Origin: Schistocephalus solidus
Taxonomy: Eukaryota > Platyhelminthes > Cestoda > Diphyllobothriidea > Diphyllobothriidae
DNA length: 64,000 nucleotides
Direction: 5' to 3'
NCBI GenBank assembly: GCA_017591395.1
Contig: WEDG01001411.1
Span: 62,001 to 126,000 of the forward strand
The translations under genes and the position numbers were made by a program. Numbering within the stretch: the first letter of the stretch is position 1; each line of letters opens with the position of its first letter. The notes under the pieces were generated by a model. It was not told the DNA's origin and did not search any database. It saw nothing but the letters and a program-made list of their open reading frames with translations. Below, one piece after another: positions 1 to 11,404 of the stretch.

Positions 1-1261
1 TACATACATTTGCTCCAACTGGCAAGAGAGGCTGGCCGATGATTTCATCAGCTGACAGCAAACCAGAGGAATTGTCATCAAAATGGACACGGATTCTGCA
101 AGCATACCGTAGAAACAAAACGATCAAGACGCTTAAGTACTAGTTAGTCTGTCAGTTTTGAGAAAACGAGAAACATTTTAAAAAGACGTATAAGGAAGGA
201 AACAAGGTATAATGGACGGGTTTCCAGACATAACTCCACGCAGACCCTTAAATTTCAGATTTTTAAATCATGCTGAAAATAGTGGAGCACCCGATTAAGT
301 GGAAAATCTATTAACGATTACCGCGAATATGGGACAATGATGGGGGAAGCTACGCGAAGCAGCATCACTTTGTGGATGCAGCGATGACTTGCGCTATATT
401 CGGATGATAGTGCATAGGCATGCGCACTTGCCCAACTGCAGATGGAGAAGGATGGAGCGTCTGGCCAGACACCGGCACTTGCTGCTAAGTGCCAAATGTG
501 TGTTCCTTAACCAGCATAAATCAAAGACCTCACTAAAATAATACGCCCTTGCGATCTTCTAAACGGTGACACTCAGCATTGTCCAGTGCAGTCTAGTTAT
601 AAGCCCAAAGGAAGGACTCATAAGACGAGACAAAAATCGAAACACGACAGAAGCGTTTCAATCGCGTGAGAATTGTTATGAAGAAGGATGGGAAGGCATG
701 CATCAGTCAGGGAAAACGGAAGCAGGGATCGGAAACGCTGTCTCGCTTTGACGTTAGTTTACTGCATTGCTACTGAAATCGTATTTGATAGGCATGTTAT
801 TGCTTGTGAATATTTTCGATTTACGTTACAAAGGATTCGTGTCGTTATATGTCAGCAGTCTCTTTCGGACCATGAAGGAGGGCGGTTGATCTATTTGTTT
901 TAAGGAGAAGTTAAGTCATTTATGGACTACACGCCATTGGCCGAATTATTATACCTATTTATAGTAACTATTGCTTAGGATTATCAGGTGGAATTGGTTC
1001 TTGAAATTCACAAACCCTTTGGAAGATATTCAAAAAATCCATAATTCCAAATATTAGCAGTAAAATAATAAAAATTCAATTATTTAATTGTTAATTAATT
1101 TAATCCTAAATTAAGCAACAATAATAACAATTATTGTCAAGTTCAAAAGACAACTTGGCGAGCATACGCGCTGCTTTCGATAACTTCTCTTCAGGCCAGT
1201 ACAGTTATAGAGAAACGTTGGAACGCAGTAGAAATTTAAAACATGAAATCGATAATGTTCG
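1..1261. other. No recognisable gene
   Basis: I see no coding segment with family resemblance here. The small open frames at 566-903 have low protein-like character. From about 1020 to 1140 the sequence is very AT-rich with runs of a/t. No tandem repeat or tRNA-like block was noticed. Confidence 0.5.
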
Positions 1262-1720
1262 TCAATTTGTGTGGGTTATCTGAGAAACGTGCATAGGGGA
1301 AGGGTGATAAGAGACAATTTGATAGGCGGCAGTAAGTGTTTGGTAGAGCCGTTCTAGGAGAAGGGGAGGACAGAGATGGCGCGGGGCATACATGCAGTTA
1401 AGCGGCCGTTGGCTGCTTAAGCGCGGAGCTTGTACGAGGTTCTTTTGTGCGCACAAGACCGGCTTCTTCAACCTAATGGCAGTCGCTTCTGCTGCTGCTA
1501 GTAGACGTTGACCCAGTGGCTTGGGGTAGTTTGGTGGGACCTTATAAATTACACGGAAAGCTTCGCTGGGGTCCACACTATGCCCGGTGTCAACAAGATG
1601 TGCAAGGATGGCGCTTTTTATGCTCTTGACTTCCCCTTTGCTCAGCCATGCTGGGATGTGTTCTTTTATTCTTTTGGATAAGCGCCGACTCGTGCGAACA
1701 ATATTGTCAATTTGATACAA
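1262..1720 (-). pseudogene. Penelope-like element, GIY-YIG endonuclease C-terminal remnant
   Basis: The minus-strand frame reads like the GIY-YIG nuclease that ends Penelope-like retroelements. After a degraded start comes RRLSKRIKEHIPAWL, matching the family pattern of arginines and KEH after the YIG strand. Then follow SAILAHLVDTGHSVD (the family's HL-x-TGH motif), a stretch with RLLAAAEATAIR (catalytic-region glutamate) and a basic tail. The nuclease nicks target DNA for retrotransposition. The GIY and YIG strands are not readable upstream, where the frame closes, and I see no RT upstream on this strand. It is therefore a 5'-truncated fragment. Family assignment is from motif pattern only. 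Confidence 0.6.
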
Positions 1721-3009
1721 TTTCGGAAAATAGGTTGCTTTTCAGTCACTAGCGCTTCGCAGACCTCTTGCGACATAATTGCTACGACGCACCGCTTTTT
1801 AAGTTGTGCGATGCGGGTTCATAAACGGAAAAGTGTACTTAAACCCTTCATATTTTCGATCGTTGTCAATACAGGCAACACTGTCACCACCTCCACTAGA
1901 AACACAATGGTGCGCAAACACCAACGTGACGTTAGATCTCCGTCTACGCGTACTCCCCACTCATAGCATGCATGATTTGTTCTCCTTTGAACCAGACGTT
2001 AAGGCGCCACTTGTTTCGAGGCGGTAGGGATGGAAGGTCTAGATGTGAAAGCTAAAAAACCTTCCTATAGCCCAATGAAGGAGAATAAAGTAGATTGCTA
2101 AAGACATGTCCAAAAAGATGCCGGTAGTCAACTTGCCTGTTTTTGCTGAAAACTTTTACTATATGGCCGGCGTAGAAGTAGTTGTCAGTTCTCCACTTGC
2201 CGTAAATCCGGTCACCTTTAGGGATGGAACGCATAGAAGGAATGCTGGTAAGGTGCGGGTTCAAAAAAACACAACGTCAAGCACAGCCCTTCAAGTATGG
2301 GAGAGTTGCATAAATGGGAAAATACTTACATTACAATGGTCTCAGGATGGCCATATTAGAAGAACTGTATTATGCAGGAGGTTTGGTATGACAGAACGAG
2401 CATATAGAGAATTGGTGGGGTAACTGGAAACCCGAACAAAACACGTGAGCAAAAACACACCATCCCACCCAGCTGTACATCTCAGAAGGGCTGATGATGA
2501 ATCTATTTGTCCATTGCTCCAGGCTTCAAGGGCAGACAAGCTTACATCATCTAAAGTGGGATTGACACCACGTCAGTACACTTCTAAGTTGGGGGCCAAG
2601 GCTAGCCTCTCAGGCGCCGCCACGGCAGCGGTAATCCGTTAGAATCGCAGTAGCTACTTTCTCACCCCTGTCTCGGAGCTCGTCCTTCAGTCAAGATCAG
2701 ACGGCTCTTTACGCGTGTCAGCCGCCACCTTCTGCACGCCTGACGATATTCATGGTTAGGACCACAGCCGCTTGACGGAAGAAATGAGCTGGTGAAGTTG
2801 GATGTTCGCACCACAGGAAGAGGGCTAGGCACGCAATTAAACCCGGTGAACCCGTCTGGGTGTACAGGTGAGCTGTATGGGGGAGGGGGGGGGGGGGGGA
2901 TGGGGAGATCAAGTGCGATCGCAGCCCACTGTGCGAAAAGAAGTACTGAGTCAGACATTGTTTCAATTGTTGTTTAGGGAGAGCGCAAACGACCAGTAAG
3001 CAAACTCCT
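1721..3009. other. Unassigned sequence with a G homopolymer
   Basis: No gene is recognised. Open frames at 2106-2423 and 2445-2642 (plus) and 2662-3137 (minus) overlap each other and show no family motif. A run of 15 G lies at 2885-2899. The stretch from about 2720 may be an outer part of the R1 repeat that follows. Confidence 0.4.
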
Positions 3010-3440
3010 AATGCTTCGTACTGCGCATCGGTGCTGGCAAGACGGCTGATACGGCCGGGACTGAATGCCCAGTTTGTGTTTGTGCGCAATGAACGGTTGG
3101 TGGACTGAGATTCATGCTGCAATGGCCTTAGTGGCACTCCCGCTCAATTCGGAGACGAGCCGCCCCTCTCTTGTGTCGTTGTGCGTGGGCCTGCGCCCTT
3201 TCCCATCTCCGGTCTTCGTGACTCTGTCTTGACACCGGGCCCAGGACGGGGAAGTAGAAAAGAGTGAGGTAAATGCAGGGCAAATCTACTATCACTATAA
3301 CCAATCGCAAGCTACCGACCCTGCTGTGGTGCATACGTTGGACATTGTCGAAAAACGACGGTCGAACCGCCGGATGGTAAAACTTTTTCAGTTGTCATGC
3401 GACGACGGCTTTAAGTGCCCTGGCCATTCTGCGCGATTTG
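3010..3440 (+). repeat. Dispersed repeat R1, copy 1
   Basis: This segment aligns by eye with 13440-13775. Shared landmarks in the same order are a TGGTGGACTGAG block, GCAATGGC, TGGCACTCCC, a block with CCCATCTCCGGTCTTC then TGACTCTGTC, ACACCGGGC, and a closing GACGGTCGAAC. It is GC-rich compared with its neighbours and has no convincing reading frame. Other copies are at 5640-6080, 13021-13775 and, reversed, 17860-18130. Confidence 0.6.
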
Positions 3441-4356
3441 ATCCGGAGACTGGTTTCCGTGTCTGACACGAGATTTGTTTCTTAAAGAAAGAATTGGGTA
3501 TCTTCCCGCAAGTAAGAGACGCCCAAAATTTGCTCACCGGACTTGAGTTCACTTAACTAGCCAATGATAAGTTGCAGATGCAACTTACAAGAGCAAAAAT
3601 ACAAAGCTGATATTACACAGGACTCCTGCCAAAACAAAAGTATATGGGGTAAGGTTATATTATGTAACCCCTTGAGTTTAGTAAATATAGCTAACTATTA
3701 TATGTGATTGAGAAGCTCTGGTTTGGTTGATTACTTCGTAGCTACAGGAAGTAACCCACTTTAATCCTATTACATTCATAAAAGATGTACAAAACTGTTT
3801 TAATTTTGATGTTTCCCATTAAAATACCTCTCAGTTATTGAGTATGGTTTTTTTATTTTGATATTATGAGGTCCCATTTCGTTGGTGTGTATAGTCCCAG
3901 GAGAAAAAAATGACCGAAACGGATTTATTTATTGTTTTCTTGCACACATTTTGCTGCTTGTGCTCTTCCCGTGAAAAATCTATTTCCACCATTTCCATTT
4001 TGAATGATTTCAGAGTTAGTGGCGGCTAAGAAGCTTACATAACCAATCCTTACCGTAAACGGATAAGATAGGTGACTAGTCGATATGTGACTACCGGCGA
4101 GGGCTGTGCATTGAGGATTGGGGATTAATAGATGCCTGCGTTGTCCCTCTCATTTTTTATTGTTACCCAGTTATTCTTTACCGCTTTGCCTAAAAAAAGA
4201 AGATATGCTCATTTTAAAACGTATCCTCCGAATGCACTCTTCTGCTGCTATTTTTTATATCCTTTTAATTTATATAATAGTACAACGACACTTCACAACG
4301 GCCAAGCAATTTTTGATCAAAATCTGATTGATGACGTTCATCCCCTTCAATCTGAA
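3441..4356. other. AT-rich sequence, nothing recognised
   Basis: No coding or repeat family is recognised. The open frames at 4118-4398 are hydrophobic and low in information. Confidence 0.4.
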
Positions 4357-5073
4357 TTAATTTCTGCAAAGTCTCTTCATCCCATGCGTCATGGGTGAAA
4401 GCAAGAGCTGTTCAGAGAGGTAGAGAGTCATGTGAAGGGTCGCGGAAGGACGTTTCTGAAGTAAAGAAACCCAAACTGGAGAAGTGGATGATTTAGACAG
4501 TGACGTCAACTTACCTGCTGAGAGAATAGGTCGTCTGAGTTCCGACGATGATGACTCGGGCTTCGAAGTTAGTGGTAAGATTGGAACAAGTGAAGAGATG
4601 GATTGCGCTTCACCAGGTACTAGGGCATCAGATGTGAGGCTGTGGAAGAAAATACAGGTGCAAATGGGTGAAGATGCATGCAGAGTTGAAAACGCATGAG
4701 TAAGGGTATTTGAGTGCACATACGTTGGCGTCTCCGAGGAAGCGCGCGAAGGCGACTGAGTCAACCTTTCGGAGGGTGCCACTGGAATACCACTCGAGGA
4801 CCCTGAATAATCAAAAAACAATATCATAGTAGGCACAAGCAAACAGTCTTCTGGAATAATACATTTCTGGGATGTGGGACAAAACAAAAGGTATCCGAAG
4901 GCCAAACCATACCACAACGGTTGTGCGAAAAAACGCTGGAAACCTGAGGTCAAGATCAGAAATACCCAACGACAATTAAAATCCCACTGCAGCAGAAGTT
5001 CAAAAGAACGACGGAACGCAGTCCTAAATGGAATCGAACGCAGAGCACAAGAACAGGATAGCAGATCTGACAA
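4357..5073 (-). CDS. Unrecognised long open frame, possible exon (strand uncertain)
   Basis: At 238 codons this is the longest open frame in the window outside transposons, which makes chance less likely. The minus product is very serine-rich with no motif I know. The opposite strand has an alternative, 4484-4699, whose product is acidic (a run of four Asp, several Ser and Glu, then a basic LWKKIQ segment) and looks at least as protein-like. A frame opposite a real acidic exon could easily look serine-rich. I cannot choose between strands and do not name a function. Confidence 0.25.
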   Translation of the reverse strand: MSDLLSCSCALRSIPFRTAFRRSFELLLQWDFNCRWVFLILTSGFQRFFAQPLWYGLAFGYLLFCPTSQKCIIPEDCLLVPTMILFFDYSGSSSGIPVAPSERLTQSPSRASSETPTYVHSNTLTHAFSTLHASSPICTCIFFHSLTSDALVPGEAQSISSLVPILPLTSKPESSSSELRRPILSAGKLTSLSKSSTSPVWVSLLQKRPSATLHMTLYLSEQLLLSPMTHGMKRLCRN

Positions 5074-5639
5074 ACACTACCATGCCGAACGATCAAGGAA
5101 ACTTCGATCTTAAAATCCAATAACATGAACCCAGGCACAACGCAAGACATCTTTGCGGGCCATAACTCTTGACCATGGAAACCAGACAACCCACGAAACG
5201 TGCATCAGGGCATGACCCGCACAACAACTGAATGAGGACACGAAACTCAGTTGGGGAGTGATCAGAGTTCGAGATCTGGAAGTTAACTGTGATCATCGGC
5301 AGGCGGTGAGCGGCTCGTTGAGAAGGCGAGTTTAGGTGCCTAGTATAAGTGCAGAGGATCCAATTCGTGTTTAGGCAGTTTCGTTTAATAAGACCTGGTC
5401 CGCACTCATCAGTCATGCTTCCGTAAGTTCCGACGTTCGCAATCCTAAGAGCGTTAAGCAGTGCTGGAACCTCAATCCAAGAAACATTAACTGAGCCCAA
5501 TATAACTGCGTACAGTGTTTGAAACAGAATCTGTATAAACTGTCAAGCTGACTAGGGATTAGAGGTTGCTAGGCTTGGACAATCAACTGGTGTGGCCCCG
5601 AGGAGGATGAGAGAGTGAGGTCGGCTCTAAGTGCTAAAA
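5074..5639. other. Nothing recognised
   Basis: A minus-strand frame of 135 codons (5093-5500) has no recognisable motif. No repeat copy was matched here. Confidence 0.35.
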
Positions 5640-6080
5640 CAATCTAACGCGTTTGAATGTATCCCGCTGCGCTAAAAACAGTGACTTGGGAGGCTACCAA
5701 ATGACAGGATGACTGGAGTCTACTCGCAAGACGGAGAGTCAGGCTGCAATAACTCTTGGCCCTCCCACTCAGGTCAGATCTGAGCTGCCCTCGCCCCGCC
5801 AACCCCCTTGTTGTTTGCGTGAAATGCTGTTGGATTAGGCACGGATGAGACGTGTGCGACACGAGTAATCGTGCTGGTTAGCTCTGTCGGCTGGTGCGCT
5901 CGACCTCACCTCCAGTCGACCTACCTCAGTCCTGCTACTGGGTTCAGCAGGGAGAGGGAGGCTAGAGTGCAGCAGAAGCTACGCAAGTCAACCATCACTA
6001 TAAACTGATTCACCTACAAGTCACTATCCCTACGCCAACCCCAATGTGGGACAGCCCTTGGAAACTACGGTCGAACTGTC
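5640..6080 (+). repeat. Dispersed repeat R1, copy 2
   Basis: The start (TAACGCGTTTGAA followed by TGCGCTAAAAACAGTG) matches 13347-13390 (TGACGCGCTTGAA, TGCGCTAAAAGCAGTG). The end (GGTCGAACTGTCATGGG after an ACTATAAACTGATTC region) matches the tail of copies 1 and 4. The interior is more diverged than in the other copies. Confidence 0.5.
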
Positions 6081-6539
6081 ATGGGGTCTGAAAGAAGGTC
6101 ATAACAGCCCGAGTGTGCGCATCAAGTCACGCCTTTGAACTGCAAAGCTGCAGCTGTATGAGCTTTTCGCAGAAGCTTAAGTCTCTATTGAGGGCCCTAG
6201 CCGCTACGACCTTCAGGCCCGCTTCCGTCTAAGAAGATAAGACAGGAGAAGCTATCCGATGCATCCGCTGGTTAGTCTTTCTCCACGGTTGTAAGTGCTG
6301 GGCTGTGTGCGTGGAACATGAAAAAAACGGGGGGTATGTGATCGCCGCTGCCTCAGAACAATCTTGCGAGTAAAGGACAGCTACATCTTCTTAAATTAGA
6401 CCGTTTGCGTTCACAAGGATAGCGCAGGCAATCCAAGAAAGACAACTGAGGTAGTTCGGGCGACGCCTCATCATCCAGCTAAAGAGCTCTGTCGCTGTCC
6501 ACGATCAGGCACCGTTACCTACTTGGAGGCGTCAAAGAG

Positions 6540-6778
6540 GCGTGATTCTCAAAATCAAGCTCGGGCCATAGTTGCCGCAATAACCGGGTTTGGGTATCGC
6601 TGGCTGATAATGACTAATAAGCCAGAAATTGTCATTCCCATCTCCATTGTTGAAGATGTTTTTCTGCCTATTTCACTATCCACCGAGTGACTGCTGGCGG
6701 GGCTTGAGAGTGATCCCCAAGGCACTACAGGACGACTGAGTTCTGTCACCGATCGGTGAGGGGCCACCTACCATTGTT
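6540..6778 (+). repeat. tRNA-derived short repeat, body copy 1
   Basis: Bases from about 6568 on (TTGCCGCAATAAC, TGACTAATAAGCCAGAAA, CAAGGCACTAC, ATCGGTGAG) repeat in order at 6873-7080. The head of this copy, where the second copy has a tRNA-like block, is too diverged to read. The two copies lie head to tail about 300 bp apart. Confidence 0.5.
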
Positions 6779-6810
6779 AATATTCCCGACCGAAACCGAC
6801 ACGTCAACGA

Positions 6811-7085
6811 GTCCGTGGCACAGAGGGTAAGAGTGTTGGACTTCTAACCAACAGGCCACAGGTTTTAGCCTCAGTTTCCGCAACAACTGGGCACGAATGA
6901 CTGATGACGTCTAATGAGCCAGAAAGGACAATTCCAGGTTCCCTTGTCTTTTTCACTAATGCCTTTCACTGTATATCATTAGCCACTGAGCGGCTGCTGG
7001 TGAGGCTCGAGAGTGAGTCCCAAGGCACTACGGGAGTAGCTAGTTCCGTAACAAATCGGTGAGCGTCCATCTACCATCGACAGAG
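6811..7085 (+). repeat. tRNA-derived short repeat (SINE-like), copy 2 with tRNA head
   Basis: Bases 6811-6882 resemble a decayed tRNA gene. They contain an A-box-like GTGGCACAGAGGGTAAGAG, then a hairpin GTTGG/CCAAC with loop ACTTCTAA, which carries TCT in the anticodon position as in tRNA-Arg. The expected B box is weak (GGTTTTAGCCTC). The 200-bp body behind it matches 6568-6778. A tRNA head followed by an unrelated shared body is the usual layout of a SINE. It is not a functional tRNA gene. Confidence 0.5.
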
Positions 7086-9579
7086 CTCATCAAGACATTG
7101 AAAGGATTCTTGGACCTTCGGTATTCAGTTTCCGTCACTGGTGAAGTATTGTTTAAATCTCTTACCGCGGATCGTCGCACATGGGATGCACAGTCTGTGA
7201 CTTCACAGACCTCGGCTTGATCAGGTTGATCACAGGCGTATCAAGCTCAAGTAGTAAGTATCAACTTTCGACCATCGTGCTTTCCCTAAAGTCAGCCTTG
7301 TGTATGGAGTTGGTATTCGTAAACTTAACGGAGGGTGATCTTGACTGCTAACGAACAGGCCAACGGGACGAGCGAGATGAGCAAAACACAGAAAAAAGGC
7401 GATGTAGGAATGACCTAGATTCCGGCCAGACGGAATTTTTTTACGGTTTCTCTGTGTATATATAGGAATGATCGTGTCTTTTGTAGGGCAGTAATTTAAT
7501 CCCTACTGGCGGGTATTGGTCGTTAACATGATGTTTGACAGCTAGCTGCTTGGTCCGTTTCGGCATTGGATAAGGCATGGAGGCAAATATCTGTGGCACA
7601 GGCAACCCGACATTAATATCACGTAGTAACTGACAAGGACCATTCAGATGAGCCATGGAGCGGAGATCGTATAATAATACCTGGGAAGTATGGGTCAACG
7701 TAACTCTTCGTGGCTAGATGAATCAATTCAACTGATCAGTGTAATGAGTTTTAAACATCAACAGGCGAGAGCGCCTCGGAGGCTTCAGAAACCGAATTTA
7801 CTATTCATACAATGCTAGAAACAAACCGTAGCCCTTTGTCCAGTGGATGCCCTGGTAGCAACAAAAGTGAGAGGGGTTGAAGAAATCACCTTCGGCGAAC
7901 GTACGCCTTCGACTATGTATCCCCTGGCCTGTACAGTGCTATAAGGTACGGTAAAGCAGAAGTATTTAATTGCTGTAAAGCCCTCCGGATGAATGATCGA
8001 AACTGTGCATTAACCGATGGTGACTTCTGTAATGTTTATATGAGGTAAATTGTCATAGAAATACGAACATCCCTTACTACAGCACGAAACTGGTGCGTAA
8101 TAAGCGACTCCTTTAAGAAGAGGCATCTGTCTATTGAGGTATACGACGACGGAACACTGTTAGAGCTATAAATATACTAATAACTTGATTTCAATAGATC
8201 AATTTGTTTACAAAAATTTTGACAATCTGCTGAACATTCCGAGTGCAGATGAAGCGAATGTGTTGTTCAGCCGAAATTTTGCAAATTCTCTACCCTTTTT
8301 ACTATTCTTGTTTCCCTGCCAGGCTTATGCCCTTCACATACTAAAATCACCTGTAAAGTATTTGTGAATGAACTGTCTTTCAAGCAGACCTGTGCAATTT
8401 TCGAGGGCCAAATAGACTGGTTGACGGAACGATGAGACTGATTGCTAAGTAGACCACACCCGGCCGATGACGACCTCGCAATTACATCTGGCTTTTATCT
8501 TATCATACAAGAGTAGGTATCTGAGTTTCTAAAACTCCGGCTAAAAAAGGAAGGCCATACAATTAACAGTTGATGACGGTAAGCAAAAACAGCCCTGACG
8601 CAGCTATAACAGGATCTTGGGTCCGTAAGACCGTGAACGAGTGCAGATCGGCACACTTGCCTGAACCTCCAAGAATACTGAGACTAAGTCAGCCTTGCAG
8701 AAGGGCAAGGAGAGTGCATGACACCACAGAGACACCAAAGTACCACTGCAATAAAATCCTCTTGATTATAAGTAAGTGGGCAGCAGGGGAAAAAGAGCAA
8801 AAGGGCACAAGACTCACCAGTCGACTCCGTGGCCCTCGAGACACGATGCAGCAAGACGGCCGGCTCACGCCACACCGAAAGGGCCGACTGGAAGTGTCAA
8901 ATCGAATAAAATAAACGCAGCCAATAAGTTACAAAAAATCAAGAAAACTACAAAAAAGCGAATAGCTTTTTGCTGTGGTTCGTCAGAAAAGGACGGGAAT
9001 GTTTACAACTAAAACTGCTTAGTAATACCGCAAAGGTTTCTTGCAGATGCTTAGTTAGGGAGTAAGATAGTGCTAAATTCGCCACTGCGATAGAACAAAC
9101 CGAGGAAATTTACAGCAGGTGGCGCGCCTCACGAGTTATCAACTGAAACTAAAATGTGTTTTCCATTAAGTGTGGTTGTAATTTTTATAAAGGTTTAACA
9201 TAATCACACAATATGTCGGTCACATCACGATGTCAGGTTTTAAATACGTTTTTTTCTGGGTTTTCGATAAATCTGAACGTATTTTATAGAAAAAAATTCA
9301 CAAATGATATACTCCCTTGTACCCAGTTGATAAGAAATTGTCTTTTTGGTTTCAAAAAGGGTTTCAATTGCGTAATAAGTTCAAAGCTCCACCTGCCGTT
9401 GCACCTGCCTATAGGGTTTCTAAACCACAATATGTACACTTAACATTTAAGAAGAATCCTACATTCCTCTATGCAGTAACGAAAATACCCCATAGGACTA
9501 ATACAATGTTACAATGGATATGGACCACGTTATATACTTCACAAACTGAAGAATTAAACAGATAAGTATAATATTATTT
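7086..9579. other. Unassigned sequence
   Basis: No protein family is recognised in any frame. The short frames at 8185-8367, 8570-9012 and 9213-9565 lack motifs. Bases from about 9200 to 9480 share loose AT-rich similarity with 20330-20480 but I could not fix boundaries. Confidence 0.4.
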
Positions 9580-9850
9580 GAATTCGCATTTCACGGTCTG
9601 CAAAAGTATGATAAATAAAAAGCTTTTGAATTCAAAAGATACACCTTTTTCGAGGACAACATCTGAAAACGTGATTTGCTACCAAATGAGTAAAATGAAG
9701 GACATTTTTGTGTGTGATTTCTACAGCATATTTTGAAATCTATAAGGTCATCGAAAAGCCATGAATAAAAGTTACATTACGCAAACACATGTTTAATCGA
9801 ATGTGGTTTTCGTAGACGGCCGGAGGGAGACATATTCAAAAGCCGACACC
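9580..9850 (+). repeat. Dispersed AT-rich repeat C, copy 1
   Basis: It aligns with 14520-14760. Shared blocks in order are CACTTTTTCGAG/CACCTTTTTCGAG, AACATYTGAA, AAATGAGTA, a tract with TTTTTGTG, a TATAAGG block before GAAAA-CCAT, and GTGTGGYTTT near the end, followed here by GACGGCCGGAGGG. Further decayed copies are at 20740-20960 and 24531-24700. No coding frame is present. Confidence 0.5.
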
Positions 9851-10401
9851 CCGGCGTGAATAAAATATCCTCGGATAACGCTGCACAATATCACACTACC
9901 ACCTAAATAATGACTTCTATTCGAAGGCACATTACGATGAATAATGTTTTTTTGGCAAATAGGGCTATAAAAGTGAGTGGCAATGCAGAAAAATCCCGAA
10001 AACACAGACTTTTGGTTGGGCATCATTCTGCTCACCTGCAAAAAGCTAAAATAGATCATTAAAGTGAATGTTTTTCTTACCGATACTTCATGCTTTCATA
10101 AATTCAAGTATAGTTCCTTTTTTGATTCTTACTTTGCAGGAAATGAAGTCTAGGTTTGAGCTTGAGGTGTGTGTTGTTTGGCTACCAAAAAGACCGCAAA
10201 TATTCCAGCTGTTTCAACTCCTCTTTCCGTTAGAGTCAATCTCACGGCTTCCAGGTCAAAAGCTGAGCAGGCTCCACAAGACTAAAATTGTAGCTGTTTA
10301 TGGTTTTTTAAATAGGAGACACATTCAAGCGCCCTCAAAATTTTACAGCACACGATTATCCCGTTCTGCACATAAAGTGTAGCGCCGATGTATGCCAGTG
10401 T
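9851..10401. other. Nothing recognised
   Basis: The frame at 10068-10382 has no family resemblance. The stretch ends where the LINE endonuclease tail becomes readable. Confidence 0.4.
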
Positions 10402-10558
10402 GGGGTAGGACGGATCACCGCCTTGTCATCTCCAATATGAGGCTCCAACTTCAACCCCACCGAAGACCCCAGGGCAAGCGAACGACAGGTAAGTTAAATT
10501 GGCCAGCTCACTGTTTTGATTTCAGCAACCAAATAAACCCAGAAACTAAAGGAACTGC

Positions 10559-11404
10559 ATGCCACCGATAATAACCCCACCGAGGAGAACCAATGGTGTC
10601 AACTGCGGAACGTCATCCACCGCGGAAGTCTACAAGCACGGCGGGCCCCGGCTGATGGCAGAACTCACAACACTCTTCCAGGAGATTTGGCGCCAAGGAC
10701 AAGTTCGTCAGGATTTCAAAGACGCGAACATCGTCCATCTTTACAAACGGAAGGGGAACCGGCAACTCTTTGCCCGTATCCTTCTCAATCGTCTGAACGG
10801 TCACGTAGAGCAAGAACTGCTCCCGGAAAGCCAATGTGGCTTCCGACGACACCGCGGAACAACCGACTTGATCTTCGCCACCCGCCAGTTACAAAAAAAG
10901 TGCCAGGAGATGCGAGCCCATCTCTATACTACCTTCGTGGATCTGGGGAAAGCCTTTGACACGGTGAAGCGCGACGGAATGTGGAAAGTCATGAAGAAAT
11001 TCGGCTGCCCTGAGTGGTTCACGCACATGGTGCGTCAGTTTCATGACGAGATGACGGCTCGCGTCACTGACAACGGGACGGTATCCGAAGCATTCGTTGT
11101 GACCAATGGAGTGAATCAGGTCTGCGTACTGGCCCCCACCCTCTTCAGTCTCACATTCTCTGCTACGCTGATAATCGCCTACTGTGATGAGCGCCCTGGG
11201 ATCCGCATCGCCTACACCAGTCGGCGTATGCAGGCCCCAACTGGCGAGTTTACAACTGCAGTCCATGACTTGCTCTTCGCGGACGACTGCGCCCTTAACA
11301 CCGTGACGGAGGAGGACATGCAAAGGAGTATGGACCTCTTTGCCACAGGCTGCGCAAATTTTGGATTAATAACCAATGCAGCCAAAACGGTTGTCATGCA
11401 TTAG
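10559..11404 (+). pseudogene. LINE reverse transcriptase, N-terminal and palm region
   Basis: The frame gives an RT palm of about 280 residues. Visible motifs are IVHLYKRKGNRQ (motif 1 region, with a gap after it compared with relatives), LLPESQCGFRRHRGTTD (motif 2), TTFVDLGKAFDTV (motif A with its Asp), VLAPTLFSLTFS (motif B region; the preceding K/R-Q-G is changed to NQVC), and LLFADDCALN (motif C, FADD intact). The frame ends in TAG at 11402-11404, where relatives continue after VVMH with Gln; a C-to-T change would explain it. This segment copies element RNA at the nicked target site. Confidence 0.8.

Noticed and set aside
2718..3137. Minus-strand frame of 139 codons as a gene
   Set aside because: It runs through the G homopolymer (a Pro run) and into the R1 repeat, and has no motif or splice border.
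4484..4699. Plus-strand exon with donor at 4700
   Set aside because: The frame ends in TGA exactly before GTAAGG, so that donor cannot extend it; the strand choice remains open and it is described with the opposite frame.
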